From: Amycolatopsis dendrobii
Lineage (GTDB): Bacteria; Actinomycetota; Actinomycetes; Mycobacteriales; Pseudonocardiaceae
Reading direction: 5' to 3'
Assembly: GCF_014145675.1 (NCBI RefSeq)
Contig: NZ_JACGZW010000012.1
Location: 271,244 to 335,243, forward strand
DNA length: 64,000 nucleotides
In this document: positions 25,588 through 35,040 of the stretch, piece after piece
Numbering within the stretch: the first letter of the stretch is position 1
Layout of the letters: each line of letters starts with the position of its first letter
The notes under the pieces: generated by a model
Databases searched by the model: none
Seen by the model: only the letters and a program-made list of their open reading frames with translations
What the model was told of the DNA's origin: nothing
Program-made: the position numbers and the translations under genes

Positions 25588-26575
25588 GCTGGCGGAGATC
25601 TTGGCGCGCGGCCGGGAGAATCGCGTCTATTCCGCCGCCGCGTGGTCGGTCGGCACCGCGGACGGCGTGCTCGACCGGGGTCTGCTCGGCACGCTCTGGC
25701 GGGACGGCCCCGCGGTCGCCGAGAACAGCCGATGGGATCTGGCTTCGGTGACCAAACCGGTCATCGGGATGGTCGTCGGCGCGCTCGCCGACCGCGGCTC
25801 GTTGTCCTTCGACGATCCCGTTTCCCGGCACCTGCCGTCGTACCCCGCCGAGATCACGGTCCGGCAGCTGCTGACGCACACGTCCGGGCTTCCGGGCGGA
25901 ACTCCGTTGTGGCGCACCCATTCCACCCGTTCGGACCTGCTCGAAGCCATCCGCGTCGGACCGCGCCGCACGGACGGCCAGGTCGAATACTCGTCGCAGG
26001 GCTTCATCCTGCTCGGCCTGGTCGCCGAAGCCGCCGGACGCGCACCGCTGGACCAGCTCGTCGCCGACCTGGTCAGCAAGCCGGCCGGCCTCGCGGCGAC
26101 CGGCTTCGGGCCGGTGCCGGACGCTGTCGCTACGGAGGACTGCCCGTGGCGCGGCCACGTCGTCCGCGGCGAGGTGCACGACGAGAACGCCGTGGTGCTG
26201 GGCGGAATCTGCGGCCACGCCGGGCTGTTCTCCACCCTGTCCGATATGGAGCGCTGGGCACAGCTTCTCGCCGCGGGCGCCGCTCCCCTGCTCAAACCCG
26301 GGACGCACGCGGAAATGATCGCCTGCCAGACCCCCGGGCTGAACCCGCGCCGCGGTCTCGCCTGGCAGTGCCTGGACGTGCCCGGCTCCCCGGTGGGCAC
26401 CGAGCTGGCACGGGATTCGTACGGGCACACGGGATTCACCGGAACCAGTGTGTGGTTCGAACCCGGCCGGGGCCGGTACTACGTGCTCCTCACCAACCGG
26501 GTCCACCCCACCCGCACGACGCCCGGAATCGAAACCGTGCGCCGAGAATTCCACTCCGCGGCTGTGCGGCTGTAG
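25577..26575 (+). CDS. Serine hydrolase of the beta-lactamase/class C family
   Basis: The protein has 332 residues and no signal peptide, so it is probably cytoplasmic. The S-x-x-K motif is S57-V-T-K60 (WDLASVTKPV), the Y-x-S motif is EYSSQG, and the third motif is H-T-G (GHTGFTG), as in EstB-type esterases and D-aminopeptidases rather than true beta-lactamases. The start at ATG 25577 lies inside the end of the iclR-type gene, so it is translationally coupled to the regulator. Together with the peptide-type importer it suggests intracellular cleavage of an imported amide, peptide or ester (inference). Confidence 0.9.
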   Translation: MRTELAEILARGRENRVYSAAAWSVGTADGVLDRGLLGTLWRDGPAVAENSRWDLASVTKPVIGMVVGALADRGSLSFDDPVSRHLPSYPAEITVRQLLTHTSGLPGGTPLWRTHSTRSDLLEAIRVGPRRTDGQVEYSSQGFILLGLVAEAAGRAPLDQLVADLVSKPAGLAATGFGPVPDAVATEDCPWRGHVVRGEVHDENAVVLGGICGHAGLFSTLSDMERWAQLLAAGAAPLLKPGTHAEMIACQTPGLNPRRGLAWQCLDVPGSPVGTELARDSYGHTGFTGTSVWFEPGRGRYYVLLTNRVHPTRTTPGIETVRREFHSAAVRL

Positions 26576-26587
26576 AGCGGAACCCAG

Positions 26588-27901
26588 TCAACCGGCCGGG
26601 TCGTCGGTGTTCGCCAGCGTTTCCGCCATGCGTTCGGCGAGGCGCAGTGCCCGGCGGTCGTCGAACCGTGCTCCTTGGACGGTCAGCCCGACCGGAAGAC
26701 CTTCCGCGGGGATGGCCAGCGGGAAGGTGACCATGGGCGCCCCGAGCATCGCGCCCGGCGTTGTGTTCCGGGTGTACAGCTCGAAAGCGTCGATGCGGCT
26801 GCCCAGATGCTCCACCGGCCCGTCGCTGTCGGCGGGCGGTGCTGGCGCGGGCGTGGCGGGAAATGCGAGCGCGTCGAGTGCGTGCTTGCGCAGCAGTTCC
26901 GCGTAGCACGCTCGCGCTTGCTCGGTTTGCTGCTGGGCTATCGCGTACGCGTCGGGCGGCACCGGGGACTCCAGCTCCGCTTCCAGGATCTGCCGGACAT
27001 CAGGACTGCGCACCTCCGCGGCCAGCCGGGCGAACGCCTGCTCCGCGTTCAGGCCCAGGGCCCGGGCGGCGACGTCGCCGAGCAGCCGGCGGGCTTCCCA
27101 GCAGACGATCGGCATAGCCGCCGCACGGGTCAGCTCCCACACCTCCGAAAGCGTCACCGGCACCAGCTCGACAGTGTCCGCGAGCGCGTCCAAGGCCGAA
27201 TCGACCGCCGCTTGCGTACTGGGGTGCAGCTCGCGGACCAGTTCCGCGGGCACTCCGATCCGCGGCCGCGAAGCGTCCTCGGCCGTCGCTCCGCCGAGCA
27301 TCGCCAGGTCGAGCTCGGCGAGGCGCCGCACCGACCGCGCGAAGACCCCGGGGGCGTCCCGCGTCCACGACAGGCCGACGATGCCCGCGGTCGGCCAGCG
27401 TCCGGTGCTGGGACGGAACCCGGCGACCCCGCACAGACTGGCCGGGATCGAGATCGAGCCCCCGGTGTCCGTGCCCAGCGCGACCTCGGCATGGCCGCGC
27501 GCGACGACCGCGGCGCTGCCGCCCGAGGAACCCCCTGCCAGACGATCCGGACGGCCGGGCAAGCGCACCGCGCCATAAGACGCGTTCCGGGAAGTGATCC
27601 CGAAGGCGAGTTCGTGCATGTTCGCCATGCCTACGACCACCGCGCCGGAGCGGCGCAGCAGCGCGACAACCGGGGCGTCCGCCTCCTCCGGCCCGAGGTC
27701 CAGCAGCTCGCACCCCGCGGACCGGCGCAGTCCGCGCACCGCGATATTCGCTTTCACCGCGAGCGGATACGGCTTCCCGCCCGCCAACGGCGACTGGGCG
27801 GCGATTTCCTCGGCAGTGCAGGTTTGCGTCCACTCCCCTGGTTCCGGTCGTTCGACCGGGTCCAGGACGGAAGCGCGGGCGAGGGCGGCGGAAAGCGGCA
27901 T
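26588..27901 (-). CDS. Amidase-signature family hydrolase
   Basis: The protein has 437 residues. The Ser-cisSer-Lys triad is visible: K50 (PLAVKANIAVRG), the Gly/Ser-rich loop RLAGGSSGGSAAVVA with S125/S126, and S149 (TDTGGSISIPA). The enzyme hydrolyses amides to acid and ammonia; an allophanate hydrolase-like or indoleacetamide-type substrate is possible. The ATG at 27901 is chosen for AAAGGAG 7 bases upstream, over an ATG at 27973. A LuxR-type gene lies immediately upstream on the same strand. Confidence 0.92.
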   Translation of the reverse strand: MPLSAALARASVLDPVERPEPGEWTQTCTAEEIAAQSPLAGGKPYPLAVKANIAVRGLRRSAGCELLDLGPEEADAPVVALLRRSGAVVVGMANMHELAFGITSRNASYGAVRLPGRPDRLAGGSSGGSAAVVARGHAEVALGTDTGGSISIPASLCGVAGFRPSTGRWPTAGIVGLSWTRDAPGVFARSVRRLAELDLAMLGGATAEDASRPRIGVPAELVRELHPSTQAAVDSALDALADTVELVPVTLSEVWELTRAAAMPIVCWEARRLLGDVAARALGLNAEQAFARLAAEVRSPDVRQILEAELESPVPPDAYAIAQQQTEQARACYAELLRKHALDALAFPATPAPAPPADSDGPVEHLGSRIDAFELYTRNTTPGAMLGAPMVTFPLAIPAEGLPVGLTVQGARFDDRRALRLAERMAETLANTDDPAG

Positions 27902-27969
27902 CCGGGGCTCCTTTGCGGCGAATGAGGCTTGTCCGGAAGTCTCGGCCCGCCGGGTGTTCGCCGCCATCG

Positions 27970-28662
27970 TCAATTCTGATGATGGCGGAGGTGATACGCC
28001 GCCAGCGCAGCGCGGTTGGGCGCGCCGGTCTTGGCGAACGCGTTGCTCAGGTGCGTCCGCAAGGTCGGCGGCGCGATGCCGAGAGCCGCGGCGATCTGCT
28101 TGTCGCTGTACCCGTCCGCGACCAGCGCAGCCACCTGGGCTTCGCGCCGGGACAGCGGCTTCTGCCCGGACGGAGCCTCCCGGGGCCAGACCCGGGCGAC
28201 CAGGTCCCCGAAAGACCGGAACACCCGCGCGTCCGCCTCGGTGAACGCGCGGCCGTCACGTCCCCGCCACACCCGCAGATCCACCGAACCGGGACCGGCG
28301 CCGGCCGGGAAGTAGTTCATGCCGTGGTACATGCCGCCGCGATGCAGGAAGTCCTGGACGAACTCCGCGCAGACCCCGGTGCCCGGACTGACTCGCGAAG
28401 CGCTCCCCCGCGCGAAAAGCCCCGGGGTCAGGTCGTCAACGTGCCGGAAATGCCGGTGGTAGGCGCGAAGCGCGTCGTCGCCGAGGTCAAGCTGAACCGG
28501 GTCGGCGTACGGCCCGGACGCATCGCAGACGAAGGAGGCGAAGACGTCCGCCCTCAGCATGCGGCGCAGGACCTCGCCCAACTGGAGGCGCTTCGTCTTC
28601 TGTGGCGAGTCCGAGAGGACGACATCGATCGCTTCGCACGTCAGTGCGTACTCCTGGCCCAT
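27970..28662 (-). CDS. LuxR-family transcriptional regulator
   Basis: The protein has 230 residues. The C-terminal GerE/LuxR HTH is clear: LSRREAQVAALVADGYSDKQ, then IAAALGIAPPTLRTHLSNAF. The N-terminal 150 residues form a GAF-like or unknown sensor domain and lack a receiver phosphorylation pocket. It sits 68 bases upstream of the amidase on the same strand and probably regulates it. Confidence 0.88.
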   Translation of the reverse strand: MGQEYALTCEAIDVVLSDSPQKTKRLQLGEVLRRMLRADVFASFVCDASGPYADPVQLDLGDDALRAYHRHFRHVDDLTPGLFARGSASRVSPGTGVCAEFVQDFLHRGGMYHGMNYFPAGAGPGSVDLRVWRGRDGRAFTEADARVFRSFGDLVARVWPREAPSGQKPLSRREAQVAALVADGYSDKQIAAALGIAPPTLRTHLSNAFAKTGAPNRAALAAYHLRHHQN

Positions 28663-28758
28663 ACTGCCTCGCTCCGGTGCGGGGTAGCGAGCGCGACGCC
28701 GGCACCGCTCCGTCGGCTCCTTGCTCGCCCGAGAGTGTACGGGGCCGCCGATGCCGCC

Positions 28759-30060
28759 CTACCTCCTCGCCAGATCCAGGTTCTTCGTCTCCCGGAACGC
28801 GAACCTGACCACCAGCGCGGAAACCACCGCGATCGCCATCAGATAGCAGCCCGGAGCCAGCGAACTGCCGGTGAGAGACACCAGCCAGGTGGCCGCGAAC
28901 GGGGCTGTCCCGCCGAAGAGCACGTACGCCGCGGTGTAGCCGATCGCCGAGCCGCTGGCGCGAACCGGGCCCGGGAACATCTCCACCATCGCCGGCACGT
29001 TCGACGTCCCGATCACCGCGACCAGCACCGCCAGCACCGTGGTTCCCGCGAGCGCCCCGGCGAATCCGGTACGCATCAGCACGAACGCGGGAAGGGTGCA
29101 GACCACGAATCCGAGGCACGCCGCCAGCAGCATCCGTTTGCGTCCGAACCGGTCGCTCGCCGAAGCCATGAGAGGGCAGGCAAGGCTGTAGCAGACCATC
29201 GATACCACGCTGGCGGTCAGCGCCTGCGTGCGCGAGTAACGCAGTTCGTCGGCCATGTAGCTGATCAGGTAGCTGCTCATCAAGTAGTACGCGATCGCGT
29301 TGGTGATGCTGTAGCCGAAGAGCGTGCAGATCTGGCGCTTGTGCGAGCGGACCGCGTCGCGCAATGGCTTGCGCTGCACGGACTCCTCCCGTGCCAGTGC
29401 CCGGAACACCGGGCTGTCCTCGACCCTCCGCCGCAGGTACAGCCCGATCAAGCCGAGCGGGCCGGCCAGCAGGAACGGCACCCGCCAGCCCCACGTGTGC
29501 AGCGCGTCCGCCGAAAGCGTCGAGGTCAGCAGCACGCCGACGGCCGAGCCGGCGACGCTGGCCAGGCCGACGGTCGCGGGCACCGCGCTGGCGAACCGGG
29601 CGCGCCGGCCGTCGGGAGCGTGCTCCATGATGAACGCCGACGCGCCGGTGTACTCGCCGCCGGTGGAAAATCCCTGCGCCGTCCGCAACGCGAACAGCAG
29701 AATCGGCGCGGCCACCCCGATCGCGGAGTACGTCGGCAGGACACCCATCAGGAACGTCGCGCCGCTCATCACCAGCACGCTCAGCGCGAGCATCCGGTTG
29801 CGGCCGATCCGGTCGCCGTAGTGCCCGAAGAACGCCGCGCCGAGCGGCCGCGCCACGAATCCGCCCGCGAAGATCGCCCACGTCGCCAGCAGCGCCGCGG
29901 TCTGGTCGTGCCGGGGGAAGAACTCCGCGGCGATGGTCGAGGACATGGTCGCGTAGGCCGCGGAGTCGAACCATTCGGTGAAATTGCCGATGGCCGACGC
30001 GAGCACGATTTTCCGCCTGCCGGCGCGAGCGGCCGCGGGCTGTTCCGTCCGGACGGTCAT
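28759..30060 (-). CDS. MFS transporter, metabolite:H+ symporter (MHS/ProP-like) family
   Basis: The protein has 433 residues and twelve predicted spans. The start ASAIGNFTEWFDSAAYATM is the signature of the MHS group (GN-x-x-EW-x-D). GHYGDRIGRNRML is the loop 2-3 motif, and RTAQGFSTGGEYTGASAF follows in span 5. Family members take up osmolytes, dicarboxylates or aromatic acids with protons. It is the last gene of an operon with acyl-CoA synthetase and enoyl-CoA hydratase, so it probably imports their carboxylate substrate. GAGGAGGAG precedes the ATG. Confidence 0.93.
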   Translation of the reverse strand: MTVRTEQPAAARAGRRKIVLASAIGNFTEWFDSAAYATMSSTIAAEFFPRHDQTAALLATWAIFAGGFVARPLGAAFFGHYGDRIGRNRMLALSVLVMSGATFLMGVLPTYSAIGVAAPILLFALRTAQGFSTGGEYTGASAFIMEHAPDGRRARFASAVPATVGLASVAGSAVGVLLTSTLSADALHTWGWRVPFLLAGPLGLIGLYLRRRVEDSPVFRALAREESVQRKPLRDAVRSHKRQICTLFGYSITNAIAYYLMSSYLISYMADELRYSRTQALTASVVSMVCYSLACPLMASASDRFGRKRMLLAACLGFVVCTLPAFVLMRTGFAGALAGTTVLAVLVAVIGTSNVPAMVEMFPGPVRASGSAIGYTAAYVLFGGTAPFAATWLVSLTGSSLAPGCYLMAIAVVSALVVRFAFRETKNLDLARR

Positions 30061-30073
30061 GGCCGTCTCCTCC

Positions 30074-31627
30074 TCACTGCGCGCCGGGAGCGCGGTCGCG
30101 CCCCCGGAGATCGGCCCGGCGGATCTTGCCGGTGGCGGAGCGGGGCAGCACGTCCACGAACTCGATGTGGCGAGGGTAGGCGAACCGCGAATAGCGTTCC
30201 TTGGCGAAGGCGCGGAGTTCGTCGGCGAGCGCGTCGCCGGGTTCGTGCCCCGGCGCGGTCTGCACCCACGCCTTGACCGCCTGGCCGCGCACCGGGTCCG
30301 GCACGCCGACCACTCCGGCGTCGGCCACCGCCGGATGCGCGCGCAACGCGTGCTCCACCTCGAACGGGCTGACCCGGTAGCCGGACGTCTTGATCACGTC
30401 GTCGATGCGGCCGAGAAACCAGAAGTAGCCGTCCTCGTCGGCGAACGCCTGGTCGCTGGTGTGGTACCAGCGGCCGCCGAACACCGCCGCCGAGTCCTCC
30501 GGCCGGTTCCAGTACCCCAGCGGGTACTGCGGGTTCGACCGCGCGCGCAGGCAGATCTCGCCGGCCTCGCCGACGGGCACCGGCTGTTCGTCCGCGTCGA
30601 GCAAGGCGACGTCCCAGCCCGGCAGCGGCCTGCCCATCGAACCCGGTTTCACCGCCACGCCGGGAAAATTGCCGACCAGCGGATACGACTCGGTCGAGCC
30701 GTAGTAGTCCAGCAGCGGAACGCCGAACTGCTCGGTGAACCACGCGAGGAGATCCGCGGTCAGCGGTTCGTTCGACGAGCACGCCACCCGCAGCTTCTGC
30801 GGGTAGCGCAGGCCCGCGTCCGGCACGTCTGCGGCCATCTTGCGCAGCAGCGTCGGATTCACCAGCGCGGTCGTGACCGCGTTGCGGGACATGGCGTCCA
30901 GCAGGCCGGCCGCGTCGAACCCGCTCGCCGGACGGTAGACCAGATGCGTCGCGCCCGCCCGCAGCGGGCCGAGCAGCTTCGCCATCGACCACGCCCAATC
31001 GCCCGCCCCGTAGAAGACATCGCCGGGACGGAGGTCGTGGCAGTACCGGAACTCGTTGTGCCCCAGCAAGGTCCGGTGGGCGTGCACGATCCCCTTGGCC
31101 TGGCCGGTGGTGCCCGAGGTGTAGAAGATCAGCGCCGGATCGTCGGCCGCGGTGTCCGCCGTGGCGAAGACCGGCGGCAGCTCGTCGATCGCCGGATCGT
31201 CCACGTCCACGACGTGCCCGGCGAACTCGCCCGCCCGGCCCAGCTCGGCGCGCTCGGTGACCAGCACGGTCGCGCCCGAGTCGGCCAGCCGGTAGCGGAT
31301 CGGGTCGTCCGCCCACAGCAGGGACATGGTCACCAGGATCGCGCCGGTGCGCAGCACGCCCAGGTAAGCCGCCGGGGTGTCCGGCCGCTGCGGGAGCAGG
31401 ACCGCGACCCGGTCCCCTGGCCGCACCCCGAGATTCCCCAGGTGCGCGGCGATCCGGCGCGAGCGGTCCTGCACCTCGCCCCACGCCACCTCGCGGTGCG
31501 TGCCGGCGTGGTCCTCGAAGATCAGCGCCACGGCGGCCCGGTCGTGCCGGTCGGCCACGTCGGCGGCCATGTTGTAGCGGTCCGGGACGTCCCAGCGTTG
31601 CCCCTCGAACAGTTCCTCGTAGCTCAT
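30074..31627 (-). CDS. AMP-dependent acyl-CoA synthetase
   Basis: The protein has 517 residues, complete for the ANL family. The P-loop reads FYTSGTTGQAKGIVHAH, the aromatic/acyl pocket motif YYGSTES, the hinge motif WYHTSDQAF, and the A10 catalytic Lys lies in RSATGKIRRADL. The enzyme makes acyl-AMP then acyl-CoA. It lies between an enoyl-CoA hydratase gene (10 bases) and an MHS transporter gene (13 bases), so an imported acid is presumably activated and beta-oxidised. Confidence 0.93.
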   Translation of the reverse strand: MSYEELFEGQRWDVPDRYNMAADVADRHDRAAVALIFEDHAGTHREVAWGEVQDRSRRIAAHLGNLGVRPGDRVAVLLPQRPDTPAAYLGVLRTGAILVTMSLLWADDPIRYRLADSGATVLVTERAELGRAGEFAGHVVDVDDPAIDELPPVFATADTAADDPALIFYTSGTTGQAKGIVHAHRTLLGHNEFRYCHDLRPGDVFYGAGDWAWSMAKLLGPLRAGATHLVYRPASGFDAAGLLDAMSRNAVTTALVNPTLLRKMAADVPDAGLRYPQKLRVACSSNEPLTADLLAWFTEQFGVPLLDYYGSTESYPLVGNFPGVAVKPGSMGRPLPGWDVALLDADEQPVPVGEAGEICLRARSNPQYPLGYWNRPEDSAAVFGGRWYHTSDQAFADEDGYFWFLGRIDDVIKTSGYRVSPFEVEHALRAHPAVADAGVVGVPDPVRGQAVKAWVQTAPGHEPGDALADELRAFAKERYSRFAYPRHIEFVDVLPRSATGKIRRADLRGRDRAPGAQ

Positions 31628-31637
31628 CCCGCCGCCT

Positions 31638-32405
31638 TCAGCGCCGCTTGCCGGACAGGAAACGCGCCATTTCGCGCTGCGGCTCCCCCGTCGCGTAGGC
31701 GTCCGCGTGGATCTTCTTCGCCGCGATCACCGCCTCGGCCAGCGCGTCGTCGTCCAGCTCGCGAAGCCGGGCCTTCGTCAGAGCGACCGCGCCGGGCGGC
31801 AGCTCGGCGATCGCGCGCGCCTGGGCGACGGCCGCGTCCAGGACCTCGTCCTCGGGGACCAGCCGGGTGAGCAGGCCGAGGCGCTGCGCTTCTTCCGCGT
31901 CGACGAGCCGCGCGGTCAGGACGAGTTCAGTCGTCTTCGCGCGGCCGAGGATCTCCCACATCGCCCAGATCCCGGTGATGCTGGGGATCCCGGAGGCGAC
32001 CTCGGGCTGCCCCATCGTGACCCCGGCGTGCCCGATGCGCAGGTCGGCGAGCAGCGCGTACTGGAACCCGGAGCCGGCGACGACCCCGTTGACCGCGGCG
32101 ACGGTCGGCTTGCGCAGTTCCCGCACCGTGCGGAACAACCGGTCGAAGTCGTCGATCCAGGCCTCCGCGGCGGCGTGGTCGCCGGGGTCGATCGCGGCGG
32201 TCTCCTCCAGGTCCTGGCCCGCGCAGAACGCCCGCCCGGCCCCGGTGAGCACCACCCCGCGGCAGCCCGGGTCCCGGTCCGCCTCGCGCAAGAGCCCGAT
32301 CAGCCGCTCCCGCATCGCGTGGGTCCACGCGTTGAGCTTCTCCGGCCGGTTCAGCGTCAGGACGGCGATCTCGTCCCTGCGCTCGAGCAATACGGTTTCG
32401 GTCAT
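31638..32405 (-). CDS. Enoyl-CoA hydratase/isomerase family protein
   Basis: The protein has 255 residues. The oxyanion-hole loops are GAGRAFCAGQDLEE and VNGVVAGSGFQ, with TLNRPEKLNAW at the N-terminus. These are standard crotonase-fold features. It is the first gene of the three-gene operon with the acyl-CoA synthetase and MHS transporter, and is divergent from a LysR gene. Whether it acts as hydratase, isomerase or C-C lyase cannot be decided from the sequence. Confidence 0.92.
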   Translation of the reverse strand: MTETVLLERRDEIAVLTLNRPEKLNAWTHAMRERLIGLLREADRDPGCRGVVLTGAGRAFCAGQDLEETAAIDPGDHAAAEAWIDDFDRLFRTVRELRKPTVAAVNGVVAGSGFQYALLADLRIGHAGVTMGQPEVASGIPSITGIWAMWEILGRAKTTELVLTARLVDAEEAQRLGLLTRLVPEDEVLDAAVAQARAIAELPPGAVALTKARLRELDDDALAEAVIAAKKIHADAYATGEPQREMARFLSGKRR

Positions 32406-32495
32406 ATCCGGCGTGCCTCCGTTCGTCGTCCCCGTCGCGGACAAGAAGAACAGGCGGCGGACCGCGGTGGCCAACACCAAGTACGACCTCCCGCG

Positions 32496-32510
32496 ATATC
32501 GGGTTGATAT
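32496..32510. promoter_or_regulatory. Candidate LysR operator ATAT-N7-ATAT
   Basis: A dyad with LysR T-N11-A spacing lies between the divergent enoyl-CoA hydratase and LysR genes and ends 10 bases before the preferred LysR ATG at 32521. That position fits autorepression. Confidence 0.5.
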
Positions 32511-32520
32511 GGTGCCGCGG

Positions 32521-33423
32521 ATGGAGCTGCGGCATCTGCGGTACTTCGTCGTCCTGAGCGAGGAACTCCACTTCGGCCGGGCCGCGGCCAGGCTGCACAT
32601 GGCGCAACCGCCGCTGTCCCAACGCATCCGCGATCTCGAGCGGGAACTGGGCGTCGAACTGTTCCACCGCGGGCGCGGCGGAGTGCGGCTCACCGAAGCG
32701 GGCGCTCTGCTGCTGGAACACACGCGGCCGGTGCTCGACGGCGTCGACCGGGCGCGCGAGGCGATGCGCCGGATCCTCCCGGGCACGGCGGGCACGCTGC
32801 GCGCGGGAATCCCGCCGGACACCGCGCCGGAGGTCCTGCGCACGATCGCCGCCCGCTTCGCCGCACAGGCCCCGGACGTGCTGCTGGAGCTGCACGAAGT
32901 CAGCACCGACGAACAGATCGCGCAACTGCGGGAGGGCACGCTCGACGTCGGGATCGTGCGGCACCCGTCCGACACGGTCGGACTGGAATCAGGGCCGGTG
33001 CTGTCGCGGCGGCTCGGAGTGGTGCTGCCGGCCGAACACCGGCTCGCCGGATCGGAACTGGTCCGGCTGCGCGATCTCCACGGCGTCCCGCTCGTCGTCT
33101 TCCGGCGCGAAATGGCGCCGCGGCTCTACGATCACATCCTCGCGATCTGCCGCGACAACGGCTTCCTCCCCGGCGCGATCCGGCACGCGCGCAACCCGAA
33201 CTTCACCCACGGGCTGGTCCTCGCCGGAATGGGCGTCCACTTCAACGAAGAGCACCCGCTGCCCGCCGGGCTGACCTGGCGCCCCCTCGACGAGGACCGG
33301 CTGCGCTGGTCCAGTTCGGTCGTGTGGGTGCCGACGCGCGCGAACGACGTCATCGCCGGATTCGCCGCGGCGGCGGAGGAAGCTCTTCGCGCTGCCGGGC
33401 ACAGTCTGTCTATTGTGGACTGA
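32521..33423 (+). CDS. LysR-type transcriptional regulator (3)
   Basis: The protein has 300 residues, starting MELRHLRYFVVLSEELHFGR, with HTH recognition QPPLSQRIRDLERELG. The effector domain resembles the aromatic-degradation/BenM-CatM group in its spacing (TLDVGIVRHP, LVVFRREMAPRLYD). An ATG at 32509 is also in frame but overlaps the candidate operator. It is divergent from the enoyl-CoA hydratase/acyl-CoA synthetase/MHS operon and probably activates it. A run of nine G follows the stop codon. Confidence 0.92.
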   Translation: MELRHLRYFVVLSEELHFGRAAARLHMAQPPLSQRIRDLERELGVELFHRGRGGVRLTEAGALLLEHTRPVLDGVDRAREAMRRILPGTAGTLRAGIPPDTAPEVLRTIAARFAAQAPDVLLELHEVSTDEQIAQLREGTLDVGIVRHPSDTVGLESGPVLSRRLGVVLPAEHRLAGSELVRLRDLHGVPLVVFRREMAPRLYDHILAICRDNGFLPGAIRHARNPNFTHGLVLAGMGVHFNEEHPLPAGLTWRPLDEDRLRWSSSVVWVPTRANDVIAGFAAAAEEALRAAGHSLSIVD

Positions 33424-33539
33424 TGGGGGGGGGCGCGTGCCGCTCAGGGGCGGGGCAGCGGAAAACTGCCGGTGATTCCCGATCGGTGTCACGCGGTTCC
33501 GCGGCGCGCACTGACCGCACAGCCTGCCGCAGCTTTCGA

Positions 33540-33818
33540 TCATGGGCGATCCTTCAGCGGCCGGGGTGCACAGCGAGACAGAGCAGGGCTTGTGAACGTG
33601 CGGCCGTCCCGCGTGGCCGTGGCGGTGAGCGCGGTGGCGCATGCCCACCGGTAGCGGGCCAGGGCGATAGCCGCGTTCGCGTCGGGGTAGGGAGCGGTCG
33701 CGCCGAGCAGCGCGCTGGCCGCGAGTAGCGCATCCGGGTCGAGGATTCGTGCGGGCACGTTCGCTGCTTCAGCGATTCGGCGGTTCAGCTCCCGAAGCGC
33801 CGCATCGCGGACCGACAT
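33540..33818 (-). pseudogene. Short hypothetical protein, probably a truncated gene
   Basis: The product would have 92 residues. The ATG at 33818 has a good GAGGAG site. The N-terminal 60 residues (LRELNRRIAEAANVPARIL, ALLGATAPYPDANAAIALAR, YRWACATALTA) look like a genuine helical, TPR-like start of a larger protein. The last 25 residues are arginine- and proline-rich and look like out-of-frame read-through. I interpret it as the 5-prime remnant of a longer gene. Function unknown. Confidence 0.45.
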
Positions 33819-34056
33819 CAGGCATCTCCTCTCAGCAGTCCCTGACGGACCACCGGCACCAGGAGAAATTCACCTGCCTCGGCTGAGCACCCTGACCGGC
33901 GCTAACGCTTGACAAACCGCGACCAGCAACGGAAACCGCTCTGCATACGCAGCAATACCGGTTTCCAGCCGGACCTGAATCAGCGCCCCGCACGCGGAGC
34001 GCGCGGGAATGCCGTCGGGAGGACTGTCTCCAGCACCTCCCGACGGCAGCCTCAGG

Positions 34057-35040
34057 TCAGGACTTGGGCAGCGTCACGCCATACCTCTTGGCCGACAGCG
34101 TCGCCGGGAAGAAGCACGACGTCTGGGTGTCTCCGCCGGAGAGGGTGCCGAGGCCCTTGCCTCCGTCGTAGGCCGGGCCGCCGGAGTCGCCGTGGTCGGA
34201 GTGGGCGGTCGTGCAGAACTCGTGGTAGACCGTGTAACCCTCGGCTTCGAAGGTGTAGTCGACCTTGGTGACCTTGCCTTCCGTCACGCCGGAGGTGATC
34301 CCGGCGCGCTTCATCTGCTCGCCCACCGTCGCGTCGGCGAACTCGGTGATCTTGGTGCCGTCGTTGATCTCGCTCGGACCCTCGCCCGAAGCGTTCTCCA
34401 CGAGCATGTTGTCTTCGTCGGGGAACACCGCGTCGACGGTCTTGCCGTCGTTCCACGGACCGCCGCCGCCGAGTTTCTCGCAGTGGCCTGCGGACAGGAG
34501 CAGCTTCTTGCCGTCCTTCTCCACGTTGAACCCGTTGGAGCAGGACGCTTGGCCGTTGCTGATCTTGTCGCCGCCCTTGATGAACAACGACATCGCACCG
34601 GGATGGTGTTCGACGCGGACCATGTCGCCGTACTGGCGGGCGGTCTCGACCAGCGCGTCCTTCTGCGCCTTCGGGGTGGCGTCGTAAACGTCGACGATGA
34701 CCTGGTTCCGGGCGAGGTCGAGGCCCCAGCCGGCGCTGGGCACGCCGCCGGTGGCGTCCAGGTGCTGTTTGACTGAGCCGAGCTGGCCCAGGCTGTACTT
34801 CACCACCTTCGCGTTCAGGCCGGACGCGCGCACCTTGGCCGCGTCGGCGTTGTTCAGCACAGTGACGACCGAAGCGCCGCTGTCGTCGAGGTAGTGCCCG
34901 CCGGTGGCGGAGCCCAGGCTGTTCATGACCGCGGCCGGTGTCGCCGCCGCGGACGCTGCGGGCACGGTGGTCACGGAAAGGGCCAGCGCGCCGAACGAAC
35001 CGATGGCGAGAGCGCTCAGCCTGAAACGTGTCGATCGCAT
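34057..35040 (-). CDS. Secreted serine protease, S1 family (streptogrisin-like)
   Basis: The protein has 327 residues. The ATG at 35040 has AGGAGG 6 bases upstream. A signal peptide ends near ASAA (about residue 31), followed by a pro-region of about 120 residues. The catalytic domain has H186 (LLSAGHC), probable D210 (PDEDNML) and S286 (DHGDSGGPA), with paired Cys (SCSNGF/GHC and EFC/TSC). The size and pro-region match actinomycete alpha-lytic or streptogrisin-type proteases, which are secreted as self-inhibited zymogens. Confidence 0.9.
   Translation of the reverse strand: MRSTRFRLSALAIGSFGALALSVTTVPAASAAATPAAVMNSLGSATGGHYLDDSGASVVTVLNNADAAKVRASGLNAKVVKYSLGQLGSVKQHLDATGGVPSAGWGLDLARNQVIVDVYDATPKAQKDALVETARQYGDMVRVEHHPGAMSLFIKGGDKISNGQASCSNGFNVEKDGKKLLLSAGHCEKLGGGGPWNDGKTVDAVFPDEDNMLVENASGEGPSEINDGTKITEFADATVGEQMKRAGITSGVTEGKVTKVDYTFEAEGYTVYHEFCTTAHSDHGDSGGPAYDGGKGLGTLSGGDTQTSCFFPATLSAKRYGVTLPKS

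Noticed and set aside
25577..26575. Class C beta-lactamase conferring antibiotic resistance
   Set aside because: No signal peptide, YSS in place of the usual Y-x-N, and HTG in place of KTG point to an esterase or peptidase role.
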